A stretch of 64,000 nt of DNA from Serratia marcescens (lineage in GTDB: Bacteria > Pseudomonadota > Gammaproteobacteria > Enterobacterales > Enterobacteriaceae): the NCBI GenBank assembly GCA_015548865.1, contig JADMXW010000017.1:86002-150001 (forward strand), in the 5' to 3' direction. The position numbers were made by a program, and so were the translations under genes. The notes beneath the pieces were generated by a model that was not told where the DNA came from, did no database searches, and saw only the letters and a program-made list of their open reading frames with translations. Below are positions 1 through 9,796 of the stretch, piece after piece. Position 1 is the stretch's first letter; each line of letters opens with the position of its first letter.

Positions 1-944
1 TTCAGAATAAAGCCCAACAGCGAGAGGTCTTGATCGGAAATACCTTCGCGCGCATCGATCACCAGCAATACCACATTGGCATCCTCGATCGCTTGCAGCG
101 TTTTAATTACCGAAAATTTCTCTACGGTTTCCGTTACCTTGCCGCGCTTACGCACTCCGGCAGTGTCGATCAGCACATATTCACGACCATCACGTTCCAT
201 CGGAATATAGATACTGTCGCGGGTTGTTCCCGGCATGTCATACACCACCACACGTTCTTCACCAAGAATGCGGTTGGTCAGGGTGGATTTGCCGACGTTA
301 GGGCGCCCGACGATGGCCAGTTTGATGGGCATGCTTTCTGGATCGAAAGTATCTTCGGTTTCACCTTCAGCCTCAGTATTTTCGCCTAACTGCTCTGCCC
401 AATAGGCGGCATTGGCTTCTTCTTCCGTCAGTTCAACCGGTTCATCTTCTTCTTTGGCATAGGGCAGAAGCACGTTTTCCAGCAAAGACGTCACGCCGCG
501 ACCGTGAGAGGCTGCCATGGGGTACACTTCCCCCAACCCCAGCGCATAAAACTCAGCCATTGCGCTATCTGCATCGACGCCATCAATTTTGTTGGCAACC
601 AAAAAGGTCGCTTTTTCGCGGCTACGCAAATGCTGTGCAATGCCCTTGTCTGCAGGCATCAGACCTGCACGCGCATCCACCATAAATAACACGATATCCG
701 CTTCTTCAATGGCGACCAGCGATTGCCCCGCCATACGGGTTTCCACCCCTTCTTCCGAACCGTCGATACCGCCAGTATCAATAATAATGAACTCCTGCCC
801 TTCCACCTCAGCCCGACCGTACTTACGGTCACGCGTCAGCCCAGGAAAATCCGCCACCAAGGCGTCACGCGTGCGTGTCAGGCGGTTAAACAGGGTAGAT
901 TTTCCCACATTCGGGCGCCCAACGAGCGCGACGACAGGTATCAT
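1..944 (-). CDS. der: Ribosome-assembly GTPase Der (partial, C-terminus outside window)
   Basis: Der (EngA) is a tandem-domain GTPase needed for maturation of the 50S ribosomal subunit. The reading frame starts at the ATG whose complement lies at 942-944 and runs off the left edge after 314 codons. The first G domain opens with GRPNVGKST at residues 9-17, followed by switch and G3 residues (DTGGID) and a G4-type NKID. A second identical P-loop ([10 protein letters not shown]) sits near residue 212, which is diagnostic for Der because few other GTPases carry two. An acidic linker rich in Glu joins the two domains, as in the enterobacterial protein. It follows bamB in the same direction, as in E. 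coli. The KH-like C-terminal domain is not visible. Confidence 0.97.
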   Translation of the reverse strand, partial: MIPVVALVGRPNVGKSTLFNRLTRTRDALVADFPGLTRDRKYGRAEVEGQEFIIIDTGGIDGSEEGVETRMAGQSLVAIEEADIVLFMVDARAGLMPADKGIAQHLRSREKATFLVANKIDGVDADSAMAEFYALGLGEVYPMAASHGRGVTSLLENVLLPYAKEEDEPVELTEEEANAAYWAEQLGENTEAEGETEDTFDPESMPIKLAIVGRPNVGKSTLTNRILGEERVVVYDMPGTTRDSIYIPMERDGREYVLIDTAGVRKRGKVTETVEKFSVIKTLQAIEDANVVLLVIDAREGISDQDLSLLGFIL

Positions 945-1002
945 TTCACAACCTCATTAATTATATTTCAACATGTTACAGCGAATAGACTCGCTGACAT
1001 TT

Positions 1003-1042
1003 AAAAGACGAAACGGCCCCTGATTCGTTCAGGAGCCGTTTC
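1003..1042 (-). terminator. Rho-independent terminator downstream of bamB
   Basis: A 14-bp stem (1010-1023 with 1029-1042, one G-U wobble in the minus-strand RNA) closes a 5-base loop and is followed on the minus strand by a short T-run (1003-1007). It lies between the end of bamB and the start of der, so the bamB-side transcript probably ends here, at least partly. Confidence 0.8.
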
Positions 1043-1088
1043 AAGGCTCGCACCGCATATGCAGTGCAGCCCAGATACAATCTGTTTT

Positions 1089-2270
1089 CTAGCGGGTAAA
1101 CGCGTATACGTCGCCGTTCTTCGCCTGAATCAGCAGTTTGTCACTGGCCACAAGCGGGTCGCTCAGAAAACCTGAACTGTCCACTTTATGTTGCGCAACG
1201 AAACGACCATCCGCGGTATTAATCCAGTGCAGATAACCTTCAGAATCTCCCACCACCAGATAACCATTATACAGTGCCGGGCCGGTCAGATTACGGTGCA
1301 GCAGATCGCTTTGCCGCCACAAATTAACGCCGCCGTTGGTACTGAGTGCTACCACGCGATCGTTTTGATCTACAACGTAGATGCGATCACCATCGATAAC
1401 GAAATCTTGTACGCTGCCCAGTTCGCGTTTCCACACGATCTGACCAGAACGCAGATCCAACGCCGTCATATTACCGTTATAACCCAGAGCATACACCAGC
1501 TCACCGGCCACAACCGGCGTAGTGTCTACATCATTCAGACGATCGATTTCAGTCGCACCGCTCGGTTGCGAGATACGCTGCTGCCAAATCAGTTGCCCTT
1601 GGTTAATCAGCACGGCGTTCACACGACCATTGTCACCGCCCACGATGGCAGCACCAAACGCCGTTGCGGGCGCAGATTCACCGCGCAGCGAAAGCGTCGG
1701 GATATCCAGGTTTACTGTCCATTTGATGGCACCGTCACTTTCGTTTAGCGCTTGCAACATGCCGTTACTGGTGTGCACCAGCACCACACCATCGCTCACT
1801 ACCGGGCGTGATAAGACTTCACCCGCGGCAGTGGCTTGCCATGCGATCGTACCGTCTGCCGCATTGAGCGCAAACACCTCTGCACGTTCGCTACCGACAT
1901 ACACATGATCGCCAGAAACCGTCACACCGCCGGAAAGCAATGCGGACTCACGCGAAGAGAGCAGCCCACGTTTTGTGGAGAGATCGGCGCGCCACAGCTC
2001 TTTACCGTTCGCCAAATCCATCGCTTTTACCAGTCCTTTACGATCGGCAGCAAAGACACGATCGCTCTGCCAGGCTGGACGCAGGTTGGAATAGTGCCCG
2101 TCAAGGCCACTCCCCACTGAGCTGCTCCAGACCTTGGTCGGCGTAAACTGGTTTTCTACCTTAGGTAACGGTGACATGATCACCACATCTTCTTCGCCGC
2201 TGAACAACGAACATCCGCTCAAAAAAGCCAGAGAAAGCATCCCAACCACAAGTGTTTTACGCAATTGCAT
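1089..2270 (-). CDS. bamB: Outer membrane assembly lipoprotein BamB
   Basis: BamB is an outer-membrane lipoprotein of the BAM complex that helps BamA fold beta-barrel proteins. The 393-residue product begins with a lipoprotein signal ending in the lipobox LSGC (Cys20). The rest consists of repeated PQQ-like beta-propeller blades with the typical A-x-DG and G-x-(L/I)-x-W patterns (for example DLANGKELW and ALDLRSGQIVW). Length matches the E. coli protein (about 392 residues). The start is 10 bp after the yfgM stop codon, so the two are very probably co-transcribed with hisS. Confidence 0.97.
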   Translation of the reverse strand: MQLRKTLVVGMLSLAFLSGCSLFSGEEDVVIMSPLPKVENQFTPTKVWSSSVGSGLDGHYSNLRPAWQSDRVFAADRKGLVKAMDLANGKELWRADLSTKRGLLSSRESALLSGGVTVSGDHVYVGSERAEVFALNAADGTIAWQATAAGEVLSRPVVSDGVVLVHTSNGMLQALNESDGAIKWTVNLDIPTLSLRGESAPATAFGAAIVGGDNGRVNAVLINQGQLIWQQRISQPSGATEIDRLNDVDTTPVVAGELVYALGYNGNMTALDLRSGQIVWKRELGSVQDFVIDGDRIYVVDQNDRVVALSTNGGVNLWRQSDLLHRNLTGPALYNGYLVVGDSEGYLHWINTADGRFVAQHKVDSSGFLSDPLVASDKLLIQAKNGDVYAFTR

Positions 2271-2280
2271 GACGTTCCTC

Positions 2281-2901
2281 TTAGCCCGGCAGGTTATTTA
2301 ATTTCATACGCAGCAACGCCTGCAATGCCTGCGGCGGATTCGCCGCTACCCCTTTGTCGTACGCTGCGCGTGCGGCCGTGTTATCGCCTTTGCTTACAAG
2401 GGCATCACCGCGCACGTCTGCTACCATGGCGACCCATCCCGCCTGAGTAATGGTATCCAGGGTTTTCAATGCGTCATCGGCTTTCCCCTGCTGCAACTGA
2501 ACACGCGCCAGACGCAGTGCCGTCAATGCTTGCAAATCAACATCTTTGGTTTGCGTCAATGCAGTACGTAATTGGGTTTCCGCCTGAGCAAACTCTCCTT
2601 TGTCTGCGTGATAACGCGCCAGTTGCAGGGAAGACAGCACACCATAACTGTTTTTGTTCTCACTCGAGAATTTTTCTGCTGCCGAAACGCCCGACGCATC
2701 ATCTTTCGCCAGCGCTTCACTGGCCTGCTGGTAGGCTAACGAGGAGGACATTGCCCCTTCAGACTGGTGATTTTGCCAGTAACGCCACCCAACCAAGGCA
2801 CCGATACCTAGCACAATACCTACCGCTAACGCTTTACCATTTTCAATAAAGAAGCGGCGCAACGCATCAACTTGCTCATTCTCAGTGGTATAGACTTCCA
2901 C
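2281..2901 (-). CDS. yfgM: YfgM, SecYEG-associated periplasmic chaperone ancillary protein
   Basis: YfgM is an inner-membrane protein with a large periplasmic TPR domain that works with PpiD at the Sec translocon. I chose the GTG start at 2899-2901 because it is preceded by AGGAG at suitable spacing and gives VEVYTTENEQVDALRRFF as N-terminus and a 206-residue product, the family length. A longer frame upstream has no good ribosome site. One membrane segment lies at about residues 24-41, followed by a helical TPR region. It sits 13 bp after hisS and 10 bp before bamB, the conserved order. Confidence 0.93.
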   Translation of the reverse strand: MEVYTTENEQVDALRRFFIENGKALAVGIVLGIGALVGWRYWQNHQSEGAMSSSLAYQQASEALAKDDASGVSAAEKFSSENKNSYGVLSSLQLARYHADKGEFAQAETQLRTALTQTKDVDLQALTALRLARVQLQQGKADDALKTLDTITQAGWVAMVADVRGDALVSKGDNTAARAAYDKGVAANPPQALQALLRMKLNNLPG

Positions 2902-2914
2902 GGTGTCTCTCTCC

Positions 2915-4189
2915 TCAATCCAGTAACGTTGCCAGACGCGCGGCAACGTCCGCTTGCGCCAAAATATCCTGCTCGCCGCTGCTCAGATTTTTCACAACCA
3001 CCTGACCGGAAGCCACTTCGTTTTCACCCAGCACCAGTGCAATACGAGCGCCCCATTTATCCGCACGAGCAAACTGTTTCTTAAAATTGCCGCCGCCGTA
3101 GTTGGTCATCAATTTCAGTTCAGGTAACGCATCACGCAGCGTTTCAGCCAATCGAATTGCGGCTGACTGCGTGCCGACACCGGAGGAAATCAGATACACA
3201 TCTACGCCGGGTAATGCCGTGAAATTCGGATTAACAGACTGCACCAACAGCACCAAACGCTCCAGCCCCATGGCAAAGCCTACTGCTGGCGTTGTATGCC
3301 CGCCGAGTTGTTCCACCATGCCGTCATAGCGACCGCCGGCACACACGGTACCCTGCGAGCCAAGACTGGTCGTAACCCACTCGAACACGGTGCGGTTGTA
3401 ATAATCCAGTCCGCGCACCAAACGCGGATTCACCGTAAATGGGATACCCGCCTGCGTTAAAAGTTCACCCAATTGTTCAAAGTGTTGGCGAGATTCATCA
3501 TCCAGATACTCCGTCAGCACTGGCGCATCGTTTAGCAACGTCTGTATCTGCGCATTTTTGGAGTCCAGTACACGCAGCGGATTGGTGTACATGCGACGCA
3601 AGCAATCTTCATCCAGTTGATCTTTGTGCTGTTCAAGAAACGCGATCAACGCTTCACGATAGCGCGCCCGTGCTTCCAGCGAGCCGATGGAGTTCAGTTC
3701 CAACGCAACATGTTCGGCAATGCCGAGCTCACGCCACCAGCGCGCACTGAGCAGAATCAGTTCGGCATCGATATCCGGCCCTTGCAGACCAAAAACTTCA
3801 CAACCTAGCTGATGGAATTGACGATAGCGCCCTTTTTGCGGACGCTCATGGCGAAACATCGGCCCCATGTACCACAACCGCTGTTCCTGATTATAAAAAA
3901 TACCGTGTTCGATACCGGCGCGAACGCACCCAGCGGTCCCTTCTGGACGCAGCGAAAGGTTATCGCCGTTACGATCGTCGAAACTGTACATTTCTTTTTC
4001 GACTACATCCGTCACTTCACCAATCGCCCGTTTAAACAACGGGGTTTGTTCCATGATCGGCGTGCGAATTTCACTGTAACCGTAACTGCGGAGTACTTTT
4101 TTCAGGCTATCTTCAATACGCTGCCATAAGGCCGTTTCAGCAGGCAGATAATCATTCATGCCGCGTATGGCTTGGATATTTTTTGCCAC
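2915..4189 (-). CDS. hisS: Histidyl-tRNA synthetase
   Basis: HisS charges tRNA-His with histidine. The 424-residue protein has the class II core: the motif 2 region ([18 protein letters not shown]), the histidine-specific signature [13 protein letters not shown], and motif 3 ([12 protein letters not shown]), followed by the C-terminal anticodon-binding domain. Length equals the E. coli enzyme. It stands upstream of yfgM-bamB in one minus-strand cluster, with 123 bp separating it from ispG, which is room for its own promoter. Confidence 0.98.
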   Translation of the reverse strand: MAKNIQAIRGMNDYLPAETALWQRIEDSLKKVLRSYGYSEIRTPIMEQTPLFKRAIGEVTDVVEKEMYSFDDRNGDNLSLRPEGTAGCVRAGIEHGIFYNQEQRLWYMGPMFRHERPQKGRYRQFHQLGCEVFGLQGPDIDAELILLSARWWRELGIAEHVALELNSIGSLEARARYREALIAFLEQHKDQLDEDCLRRMYTNPLRVLDSKNAQIQTLLNDAPVLTEYLDDESRQHFEQLGELLTQAGIPFTVNPRLVRGLDYYNRTVFEWVTTSLGSQGTVCAGGRYDGMVEQLGGHTTPAVGFAMGLERLVLLVQSVNPNFTALPGVDVYLISSGVGTQSAAIRLAETLRDALPELKLMTNYGGGNFKKQFARADKWGARIALVLGENEVASGQVVVKNLSSGEQDILAQADVAARLATLLD

Positions 4190-4312
4190 GTCAGTTCTCT
4201 ATGCGTTTTAAAATCGTTTAGTCGATAGAACCCGATTATAGGGGGTTCAATGCGCTCTGTTCAACGTTGAAGCCATCACCGAGTCAGGCGTCACTGCTGA
4301 TGCAGTGGCAGA

Positions 4313-5434
4313 TCACTTGTCTACCACATTAACCGTGATGCGCTTGGTTTCATCCAACATTGCTGCTTTAGCGCGAATTTTCGCTTCCAATTGGTCAATC
4401 ATGTCATCGTTATCAAAGCGCTCTCTCTGGCGTACGCCATCTTCATAAAAGCCGCTTTTTTTGTTACCGCCGGTCACGCCCAACGTTGAAACCAGCGCTT
4501 CACCTGGCCCGTTCACCACACAGCCGATAATGGAAACATCCATCGGCGTGATGATATCTTCCAGACGCTGTTCCAGCGCGTTAACCGTGCCGATAACATC
4601 GAACTCCTGACGGGAGCAGGTAGGACAAGCGATAAAGTTGATGCCACGCGCGCGAATGCGCAGCGATTTGAGGATATCAAAACCGACTTTGACCTCTTCA
4701 ACCGGATCGGCCGCCAGCGAAATACGCAGAGTATCGCCAATCCCTTCCGAGAGTAACAGCCCCAAACCGATCGCGGATTTGACTGCGCCACTGCGTGCGC
4801 CACCCGCTTCAGTGATCCCCAGATGCAACGGCTGATCGATACGCGCCGCCAGCAAACGATAAGATTGCACCGCCAAAAACACATCCGACGCTTTAACGCT
4901 TACTTTAAACTGATCGAAGTTGAGGCGATCCAAAATATCCACATGGCGCATTGCAGATTCCAACAACGCTTCCGGCGTAGGCTCACCATATTTTTCCTGA
5001 AGATCCTTTTCCAGTGAGCCGCCATTGACACCGATGCGAATAGGGATGTTGTTATAACGCGCGCAGTCAACCACTGAGCGGATACGCTCTTCATTTCCAA
5101 TGTTGCCGGGGTTGATACGCAAGCAGTCCACGCCATATTCCGCTACTTTCAGCGCGATGCGATAGTCAAAGTGGATATCCGCCACCAGCGGCACATTGAC
5201 CTGCTGTTTGATAAGTTTAAACGCTTCCGCCGCATCCATAGTGGGCACGGAAACGCGCACAATATCCACGCCAACACGCTCAAGCGATTTGATCTGTTTT
5301 ACCGTGGCATCCACATCAGTGGTTCGGGTATTGGTCATAGACTGCACGGCGATCGGTGCGCCATCACCAATAGGCACCTTGCCGACGTAAATGCGCGTTG
5401 ATTTGCGACGGACGATGGGTGCAGGGTTATGCAT
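4313..5434 (-). CDS. ispG: 4-hydroxy-3-methylbut-2-en-1-yl diphosphate synthase IspG
   Basis: IspG (GcpE) converts methylerythritol cyclodiphosphate to HMBPP in the MEP isoprenoid pathway, using a [4Fe-4S] cluster. The 373-residue protein shows an N-terminal TIM-barrel region ([19 protein letters not shown] and [10 protein letters not shown]) and the cluster ligands in the C-terminal part: CPTCSR and then [10 protein letters not shown], plus the conserved downstream Glu-containing segment. Length is that of the short bacterial form. It is 40 bp downstream of rodZ in the same direction, the usual rodZ-ispG arrangement. Confidence 0.98.
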   Translation of the reverse strand: MHNPAPIVRRKSTRIYVGKVPIGDGAPIAVQSMTNTRTTDVDATVKQIKSLERVGVDIVRVSVPTMDAAEAFKLIKQQVNVPLVADIHFDYRIALKVAEYGVDCLRINPGNIGNEERIRSVVDCARYNNIPIRIGVNGGSLEKDLQEKYGEPTPEALLESAMRHVDILDRLNFDQFKVSVKASDVFLAVQSYRLLAARIDQPLHLGITEAGGARSGAVKSAIGLGLLLSEGIGDTLRISLAADPVEEVKVGFDILKSLRIRARGINFIACPTCSRQEFDVIGTVNALEQRLEDIITPMDVSIIGCVVNGPGEALVSTLGVTGGNKKSGFYEDGVRQRERFDNDDMIDQLEAKIRAKAAMLDETKRITVNVVDK

Positions 5435-5474
5435 TACTTCTTCTCCACGTTTACAGCATCACCAGCACCGGAAA

Positions 5475-6452
5475 CTACTCCGCTGCCAGCGTCAGACGAG
5501 CAACCTGGTTGCTTCTTACAAACCGGCTCAAGTCTACCGGTTTACCTTGATACTGAATCTGTACTGCCGCTGGCGCACCAATCTTCAAGCGATAGGGTGC
5601 CTGGCCACTCAGGTTTAAGGCACTGCCGCTGCGCTGCACGCCGCTGTACAGTTTTTTGCCTGCTGCGTCTGTTACCTCAAGCCAGCAATCGGCACTAAAG
5701 GTCATGGCAATGGTATTGCCATTGTCGCTTGCAGGCGTCGCGTTCTGTGAAAGAGCACCCTCTGTTACAGTCGGGGGGGTTGTCGTAGCAGGCGTACCAT
5801 TATTTGCCTGCGGTGCCGCCACTGGCGCACTATTGGTATTGACTGCATTTGCCGCAGGCGTATTCGTAGTAGCCGAATTCGCAGCAGGGTTTGCACCTTC
5901 CGGTGCAGCCGGCGCAATCTGTGTCAGATCGATGGTCTGCGATCCGCTATTATCAAGCGGAACAGCGGCTTGCCCCTCAGCACCTTCAGGTGTATTGGCA
6001 GCAGCATGATCGACCATTGTACTGATCTCCTGCTGCTGAACCTGATAATTCTGCCACCACCAAGCTCCAGTCAGGCCTAATACCACCAGCACAACCAGCC
6101 AGGTAAATGACATCAACCAACCATCGCGTTTCTTACGGCTTTTCCCTAATGCAAAACCTTGCATTGAGGTCACGTTGGCAATTTTCGGCACCACGTGTTT
6201 ATCCAACACCGGCAGCAGTTCACTTTCCGGCAAATGCACCAATTTTGCATAAGAACGGATATACCCACGCAAAAAGGTGGGCGCTAAATCTGGCGAGGTG
6301 CTGCCCTCTTCAATCTCTCGCACAGTGGTAACTTTAAGGCATAAACGTTCAGCGACAGTTTGCTGCGTCAATCCCATATGCTCACGCGCCTGACGCAGAC
6401 GTTCGCCAGGCGTGGCTGGGGTGGTATTCTCTAGAGTGGCTTCAGTATTCAT
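5475..6452 (-). CDS. rodZ: Cell-shape protein RodZ
   Basis: RodZ links MreB filaments to the elongation machinery and sets rod shape. The 325-residue protein has a cytoplasmic helix-turn-helix domain at about residues 17-70 ([19 protein letters not shown]), a basic juxtamembrane stretch (KSRKKRDG), one membrane span at about 112-133, a low-complexity Pro/Ala/Thr/Asn-rich periplasmic linker (about 150-245), and a C-terminal DUF4115-type beta domain. Its start overlaps the end of pilW by 11 bp, indicating translational coupling, and ispG follows 40 bp later. Confidence 0.96.
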   Translation of the reverse strand: MNTEATLENTTPATPGERLRQAREHMGLTQQTVAERLCLKVTTVREIEEGSTSPDLAPTFLRGYIRSYAKLVHLPESELLPVLDKHVVPKIANVTSMQGFALGKSRKKRDGWLMSFTWLVVLVVLGLTGAWWWQNYQVQQQEISTMVDHAAANTPEGAEGQAAVPLDNSGSQTIDLTQIAPAAPEGANPAANSATTNTPAANAVNTNSAPVAAPQANNGTPATTTPPTVTEGALSQNATPASDNGNTIAMTFSADCWLEVTDAAGKKLYSGVQRSGSALNLSGQAPYRLKIGAPAAVQIQYQGKPVDLSRFVRSNQVARLTLAAE

Positions 6453-7215
6453 TAGCTAAGAACTGCTGGTACTGTTTAGATTGTGGAAAACTTCGCGCCA
6501 GCCTGTCGCCATGATAGTTACGCTCATCATCACGGCCCGCCAACGCAGCGAAACGAATCTCTAACCATAAACTCTCAGCGCTGGCCGGAAGACTATGGTG
6601 ATAAACATCCAAAAGGAGCCTGGCTTGGTTAAATTGTCGGGTAGTCAGTCTCTGTCCAACCTCACTGAGCACCCTGTCGCCTTTTGTCGGATCATAGTGT
6701 AGCGCGCGAACTAAAAATGTGCGTGCTTCATCACATTCTCCTGCTTTGAAATGACAATATCCCGCGTTTTCCAAAGCCTGAGCAACTTCCCGATAATCAG
6801 GGCGTTGCGCCGCAGTGCTGAACTGTTTCTGCGCCGCTACATACTGCCCTAAACTACAGAGAAACGCACCGTAATTATTCATTACGCTGCCATTTTCCGG
6901 CGCCTGATGCAGTGCTTTTTGATAGCGCTGTTCTGCCGCACCATAATCGCCAATGCGCTGCTCATACAGCGCCATTCCCAACTGAGTGCGATAATCGCCT
7001 GGAGCGGCCTCGACGGCACTGGACAAGTTACGTCGTGCCGCGTCAAGGTCATCTCGTTCAAGGTAAGCCATACCCAGTTGTAGCCGTGCGGTAACCAGCG
7101 TGTTATTCACAGGCGATCGCTGCACTTTTGCACACCCGGTCAACAGTAGCAGAACGATACCGAGTGCAAATGAAACAATAAATTGTACATACTCTTGCTG
7201 AATACGGGGCGTCAT
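6442..7215 (-). CDS. pilW: PilW/PilF-type TPR lipoprotein
   Basis: This family comprises outer-membrane TPR lipoproteins that act as pilotins for type IV pilus secretins; in enterobacteria without such pili the role is unclear. I chose the internal ATG at 7215, preceded by GGAGAG, giving 257 residues. The signal segment ends in LLLTGC, a lipobox. At least five TPR-like units follow (for example [18 protein letters not shown] and [18 protein letters not shown]). It overlaps rodZ by 11 bp, the conserved pilW-rodZ-ispG order. No pilus genes are in this window. Confidence 0.88.
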   Translation of the reverse strand: MTPRIQQEYVQFIVSFALGIVLLLLTGCAKVQRSPVNNTLVTARLQLGMAYLERDDLDAARRNLSSAVEAAPGDYRTQLGMALYEQRIGDYGAAEQRYQKALHQAPENGSVMNNYGAFLCSLGQYVAAQKQFSTAAQRPDYREVAQALENAGYCHFKAGECDEARTFLVRALHYDPTKGDRVLSEVGQRLTTRQFNQARLLLDVYHHSLPASAESLWLEIRFAALAGRDDERNYHGDRLARSFPQSKQYQQFLANEY

Positions 7216-7404
7216 CCTGACTCTCCGGTGGTAAACGGATTCCCTGTCCGTGCACAACCACACCTACTTCTATACCTTCCTCTACAGCCACCATTGCATA
7301 TTCAGCAGATACAGTGTGGTATCACGGACGCCATCATATGCCGATGAAAGGCATTTGGCACCCTGATTTGATGCCGATGCCGTTTCATTAAGCACATTAG
7401 AGCA

Positions 7405-8622
7405 TTAGACCGCTTTCACCTGAATTGGTTCACCCGCACGTTTGGTTCTGAGCGTGCGCTTGGTACGATCGACCACTTCGCCAGCCAACTGGCCGCAAGC
7501 GGCATCGATATCGTCACCGCGTGTTTTGCGAACGATGGTGGTGAAGCCGTATTCCATCAATACTTTGGAGAAACGGTCTACGCGGCTGTTGGAACTGCGA
7601 CCATACGGCGCACCGGGGAACGGGTTCCAAGGGATCAGATTAATTTTGCAGGGAGTATCCTTTAAACACTCGGCAAGCTGATGAGCATGTTCCGTGCCGT
7701 CATTGATATGATCCAGCAACACATATTCCACTGTGACGCGCCCCTGATTGGCATTGGATTTTTCCAGATAGCGGCGCACGGCAGATAAAAAGGTGGCAAT
7801 GTCATATTTTTTGTTGATCGGCATGATTTCATTGCGGATTTCATCCGTCGGCGCGTGCAGAGATATCGCCAACGCAACATCAATCATATCACCCAATTTA
7901 TCCAGCGCTGGCACCACGCCGGAAGTGGAAAGCGTCACGCGGCGCTTAGACAAACCAAAGCCGAAGTCATCCAGCATGATCTCCATCGCAGGTACCACAT
8001 TGTTCAGGTTGAGCAACGGCTCCCCCATTCCCATCATCACGACGTTGGTGATCGGACGCTGACCAGTGACTTTTTGGGCACCGATAATTTTCGCGGCACG
8101 CCACACCTGACCAATGATTTCCGAAACACGCAGGTTACGATTGAATCCCTGCTGCGCCGTAGAGCAAAACTTGCATTCAAGGGCACAGCCCACCTGCGAG
8201 GAGACGCAAAGCGTGGCGCGATCTTCTTCCGGAATGTACACGGTCTCGACACGCTGCCCACCGACCAGAATAGCCCATTTGATGGTACCGTCTGAGGAGC
8301 GTTGTTCAGCCACCACCTCCGGCGCACGGATCTCGGCGATCTGCTGTAATTTCTGACGTAACACTTTGTTGATATCCGTCATTTCGGCGAAATCATCACT
8401 ACAGTAGTGATACATCCACTTCATCACCTGATCAGCGCGGAACGGCTTCTCACCAATGGAAGCAAAAAAGGCGCGCATTTGCTGACGGTTCAAATCCAAC
8501 AAGTTGATTTTTTCACCGTCCGTTTTAACGACGGGTGCGGCATCAGCAGTTGACGAACAGGTGGTTGCAGACAGAGTCGTGCTTTCCGCTAAAGACGGGG
8601 ACTGGGATTGGGACATGCTCAT
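7405..8622 (-). CDS. rlmN: Dual-specificity 23S rRNA/tRNA adenine-C2 methyltransferase RlmN
   Basis: RlmN is a radical-SAM enzyme that methylates A2503 of 23S rRNA and A37 of some tRNAs. The radical SAM cysteines are seen in GCALECKFC (C-x3-C-x2-C), followed by the family segment [16 protein letters not shown], a GMGEPLLN motif and a C-terminal DAACGQLAG carrying the methyl-transferring Cys. The start at 8622 (405 residues) has AAGAG upstream; a second in-frame ATG lies at 8616. The open frame extends further upstream, but that part resembles nothing in the family. The Ser/Thr-rich N-terminal tail of about 35 residues is slightly longer than in E. coli. Confidence 0.96.
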   Translation of the reverse strand: MSMSQSQSPSLAESTTLSATTCSSTADAAPVVKTDGEKINLLDLNRQQMRAFFASIGEKPFRADQVMKWMYHYCSDDFAEMTDINKVLRQKLQQIAEIRAPEVVAEQRSSDGTIKWAILVGGQRVETVYIPEEDRATLCVSSQVGCALECKFCSTAQQGFNRNLRVSEIIGQVWRAAKIIGAQKVTGQRPITNVVMMGMGEPLLNLNNVVPAMEIMLDDFGFGLSKRRVTLSTSGVVPALDKLGDMIDVALAISLHAPTDEIRNEIMPINKKYDIATFLSAVRRYLEKSNANQGRVTVEYVLLDHINDGTEHAHQLAECLKDTPCKINLIPWNPFPGAPYGRSSNSRVDRFSKVLMEYGFTTIVRKTRGDDIDAACGQLAGEVVDRTKRTLRTKRAGEPIQVKAV

Positions 8623-8985
8623 AATGGTAACTCTTGGCCTCGTTGTTACACGTTGTGGCGCGACAGATGACAATAATATAGACCCTAAATAATGCGAGTT
8701 GCAGGACAAAACGTTAACGTTTTGAACAGCGCTTGCGCTGGCCCGAAGGCGGAACCTCTGGGATGAGGTTCATCAATCCCGATGAGCTTACTCAGATAAG
8801 TGATTCGGGTGAACGAGCGCAACCAACGCCTATGCAACTTGAAGTATGACGGGTACAAATAAAGAAACACCCCGGAAAAACAGCGCGTGCTCATCCGGGG
8901 CGCGGCATTGTACAAAGTTTAAAACAGCGATGCTACCGCCGTCGTGTTTTTTTACGTTTGACGGAAGAAAAATCGCCGCAACAGA
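8623..8985. other. rlmN-ndk intergenic stretch
   Basis: This 363-bp stretch carries no convincing gene. It holds a repeat element at 8678-8857 with inverted ends, a possible second hairpin at 8870-8900 (CCCCGG pairing with CCGGGG, T-rich on the minus side), and the ndk terminator at its right edge. A 76-codon open frame on the minus strand lies inside the repeat and is rejected. Confidence 0.75.
8678..8857. repeat. MITE-like dispersed intergenic element, copy 1
   Basis: The left end (TAGACCCTAAATAATGCGAG then TTGCAGG) and the complement of the right end (TGTACCCGTCATACTTCAAG then TTGCA) are similar, so the element has imperfect terminal inverted repeats. The interior holds a module CCGATGAGCTTACTCAG / TAAGTGATTCG that recurs almost unchanged in the copy at 55.15 kb. 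It lies just upstream of rlmN and carries no transposase gene. Similar sequences are, as far as I recall, common between genes in Pectobacterium, Serratia and relatives. Confidence 0.75.
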
Positions 8986-8995
8986 TTAACGGCGA
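8966..8995 (-). terminator. Rho-independent terminator of ndk
   Basis: On the minus strand TCGCCG pairs with CGGCGA across an 11-base loop and is followed directly by ATTTTTC. The hairpin overlaps the ndk stop codon. Confidence 0.7.
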
Positions 8996-9417
8996 CGCGG
9001 GCAGATTTCTTCAGCACTGAAGAAATAAGCAATCTCACGCGCAGCAGATTCTGGCGAATCAGAGCCATGTACGGCATTTTCGGTAAAACTGTCTGCGTAA
9101 TCAGCGCGCAGCGTACCCGCCAGTGCATTCGCAGGATTAGTGGCCCCCATGATATCGCGGTTACGCTGAATCGCGTTCTCCCCTTCCAACACCTGCACCA
9201 TGATCGGACCAGAGGTCATGAAATCGACCAGACCGTCAAAAAATGGTTTGCCCTGATGCTCGGCATAGAACCCTTCAGCCTGTTCACGGGTTAATTGCAC
9301 CATTTTGGCGGCTACCAGCGTGAAGCCGGCGCTCTCAAAACGCGCGTAAATGGCACCGATAGCATTCTTGGCTACTGCATTGGGTTTTACGATGGAAAAG
9401 GTACGTTCTACCGTCAT
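8986..9417 (-). CDS. ndk: Nucleoside diphosphate kinase
   Basis: Ndk balances nucleoside triphosphate pools by moving a phosphate from ATP through a phospho-histidine. The 143-residue protein starts [12 protein letters not shown] and carries the active-site signature [12 protein letters not shown] with the catalytic His. Length and sequence fit the enterobacterial tetrameric enzyme. It lies downstream of a 379-bp divergent gap and upstream of rlmN. Confidence 0.98.
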   Translation of the reverse strand: MTVERTFSIVKPNAVAKNAIGAIYARFESAGFTLVAAKMVQLTREQAEGFYAEHQGKPFFDGLVDFMTSGPIMVQVLEGENAIQRNRDIMGATNPANALAGTLRADYADSFTENAVHGSDSPESAAREIAYFFSAEEICPRRR

Positions 9418-9796
9418 ATTGACCTCATTATGTCACACGCTAATAACGACCGGATTAAAAGAATTATCATACCGGTCAGTGAAAGTGGCGCCGATTATAG
9501 GGTGGCAACATTCCCTTGCCTATCGGCTTATATAACATTTTCTTAAAAAAATCGTATCTTTTTGTCACGTCATTACGCCTATTGCGACGCGGACGCGCAA
9601 ATATGCCGTTCACGGCAATCGTTGCGCGATCACACTTCCCAGAGTAATTTGTTACCTTTCAGGTAATTTGTTTTTAAAACAATAAGATAACTAGAATTAT
9701 TGAACCATTCACTGCTAGGATTCGTCTGTACACTACCCCTCTCAGGTTACACCTGACAGACGTTACCCTTAACAATAGCCACGAAGAGGGCACAAA
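9418..9796. promoter_or_regulatory. Divergent regulatory region between ndk and the alpha-glucoside PTS operon
   Basis: This 379-bp gap separates the divergent ndk and PTS genes. A perfect inverted repeat, TTACCT-TTC-AGGTAA, lies at 9652-9666, just upstream of a possible promoter (TTGTTT at 9668-9673, 18-bp spacer, TAGAAT at 9692-9697). The repeat is a candidate operator for the RpiR-type regulator encoded at 13.7 kb or for another factor; this link is inference. AGAGG at about 9784-9788 serves as the ribosome site for the PTS gene. Confidence 0.4.

Noticed and set aside
8685..8915. 76-codon minus-strand frame upstream of rlmN
   Set aside because: It lies inside a dispersed repeat element with inverted ends.
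9629..9650. Possible CRP site upstream of the PTS operon
   Set aside because: Only one half (TCACA) fits; the other half does not match at the required spacing.
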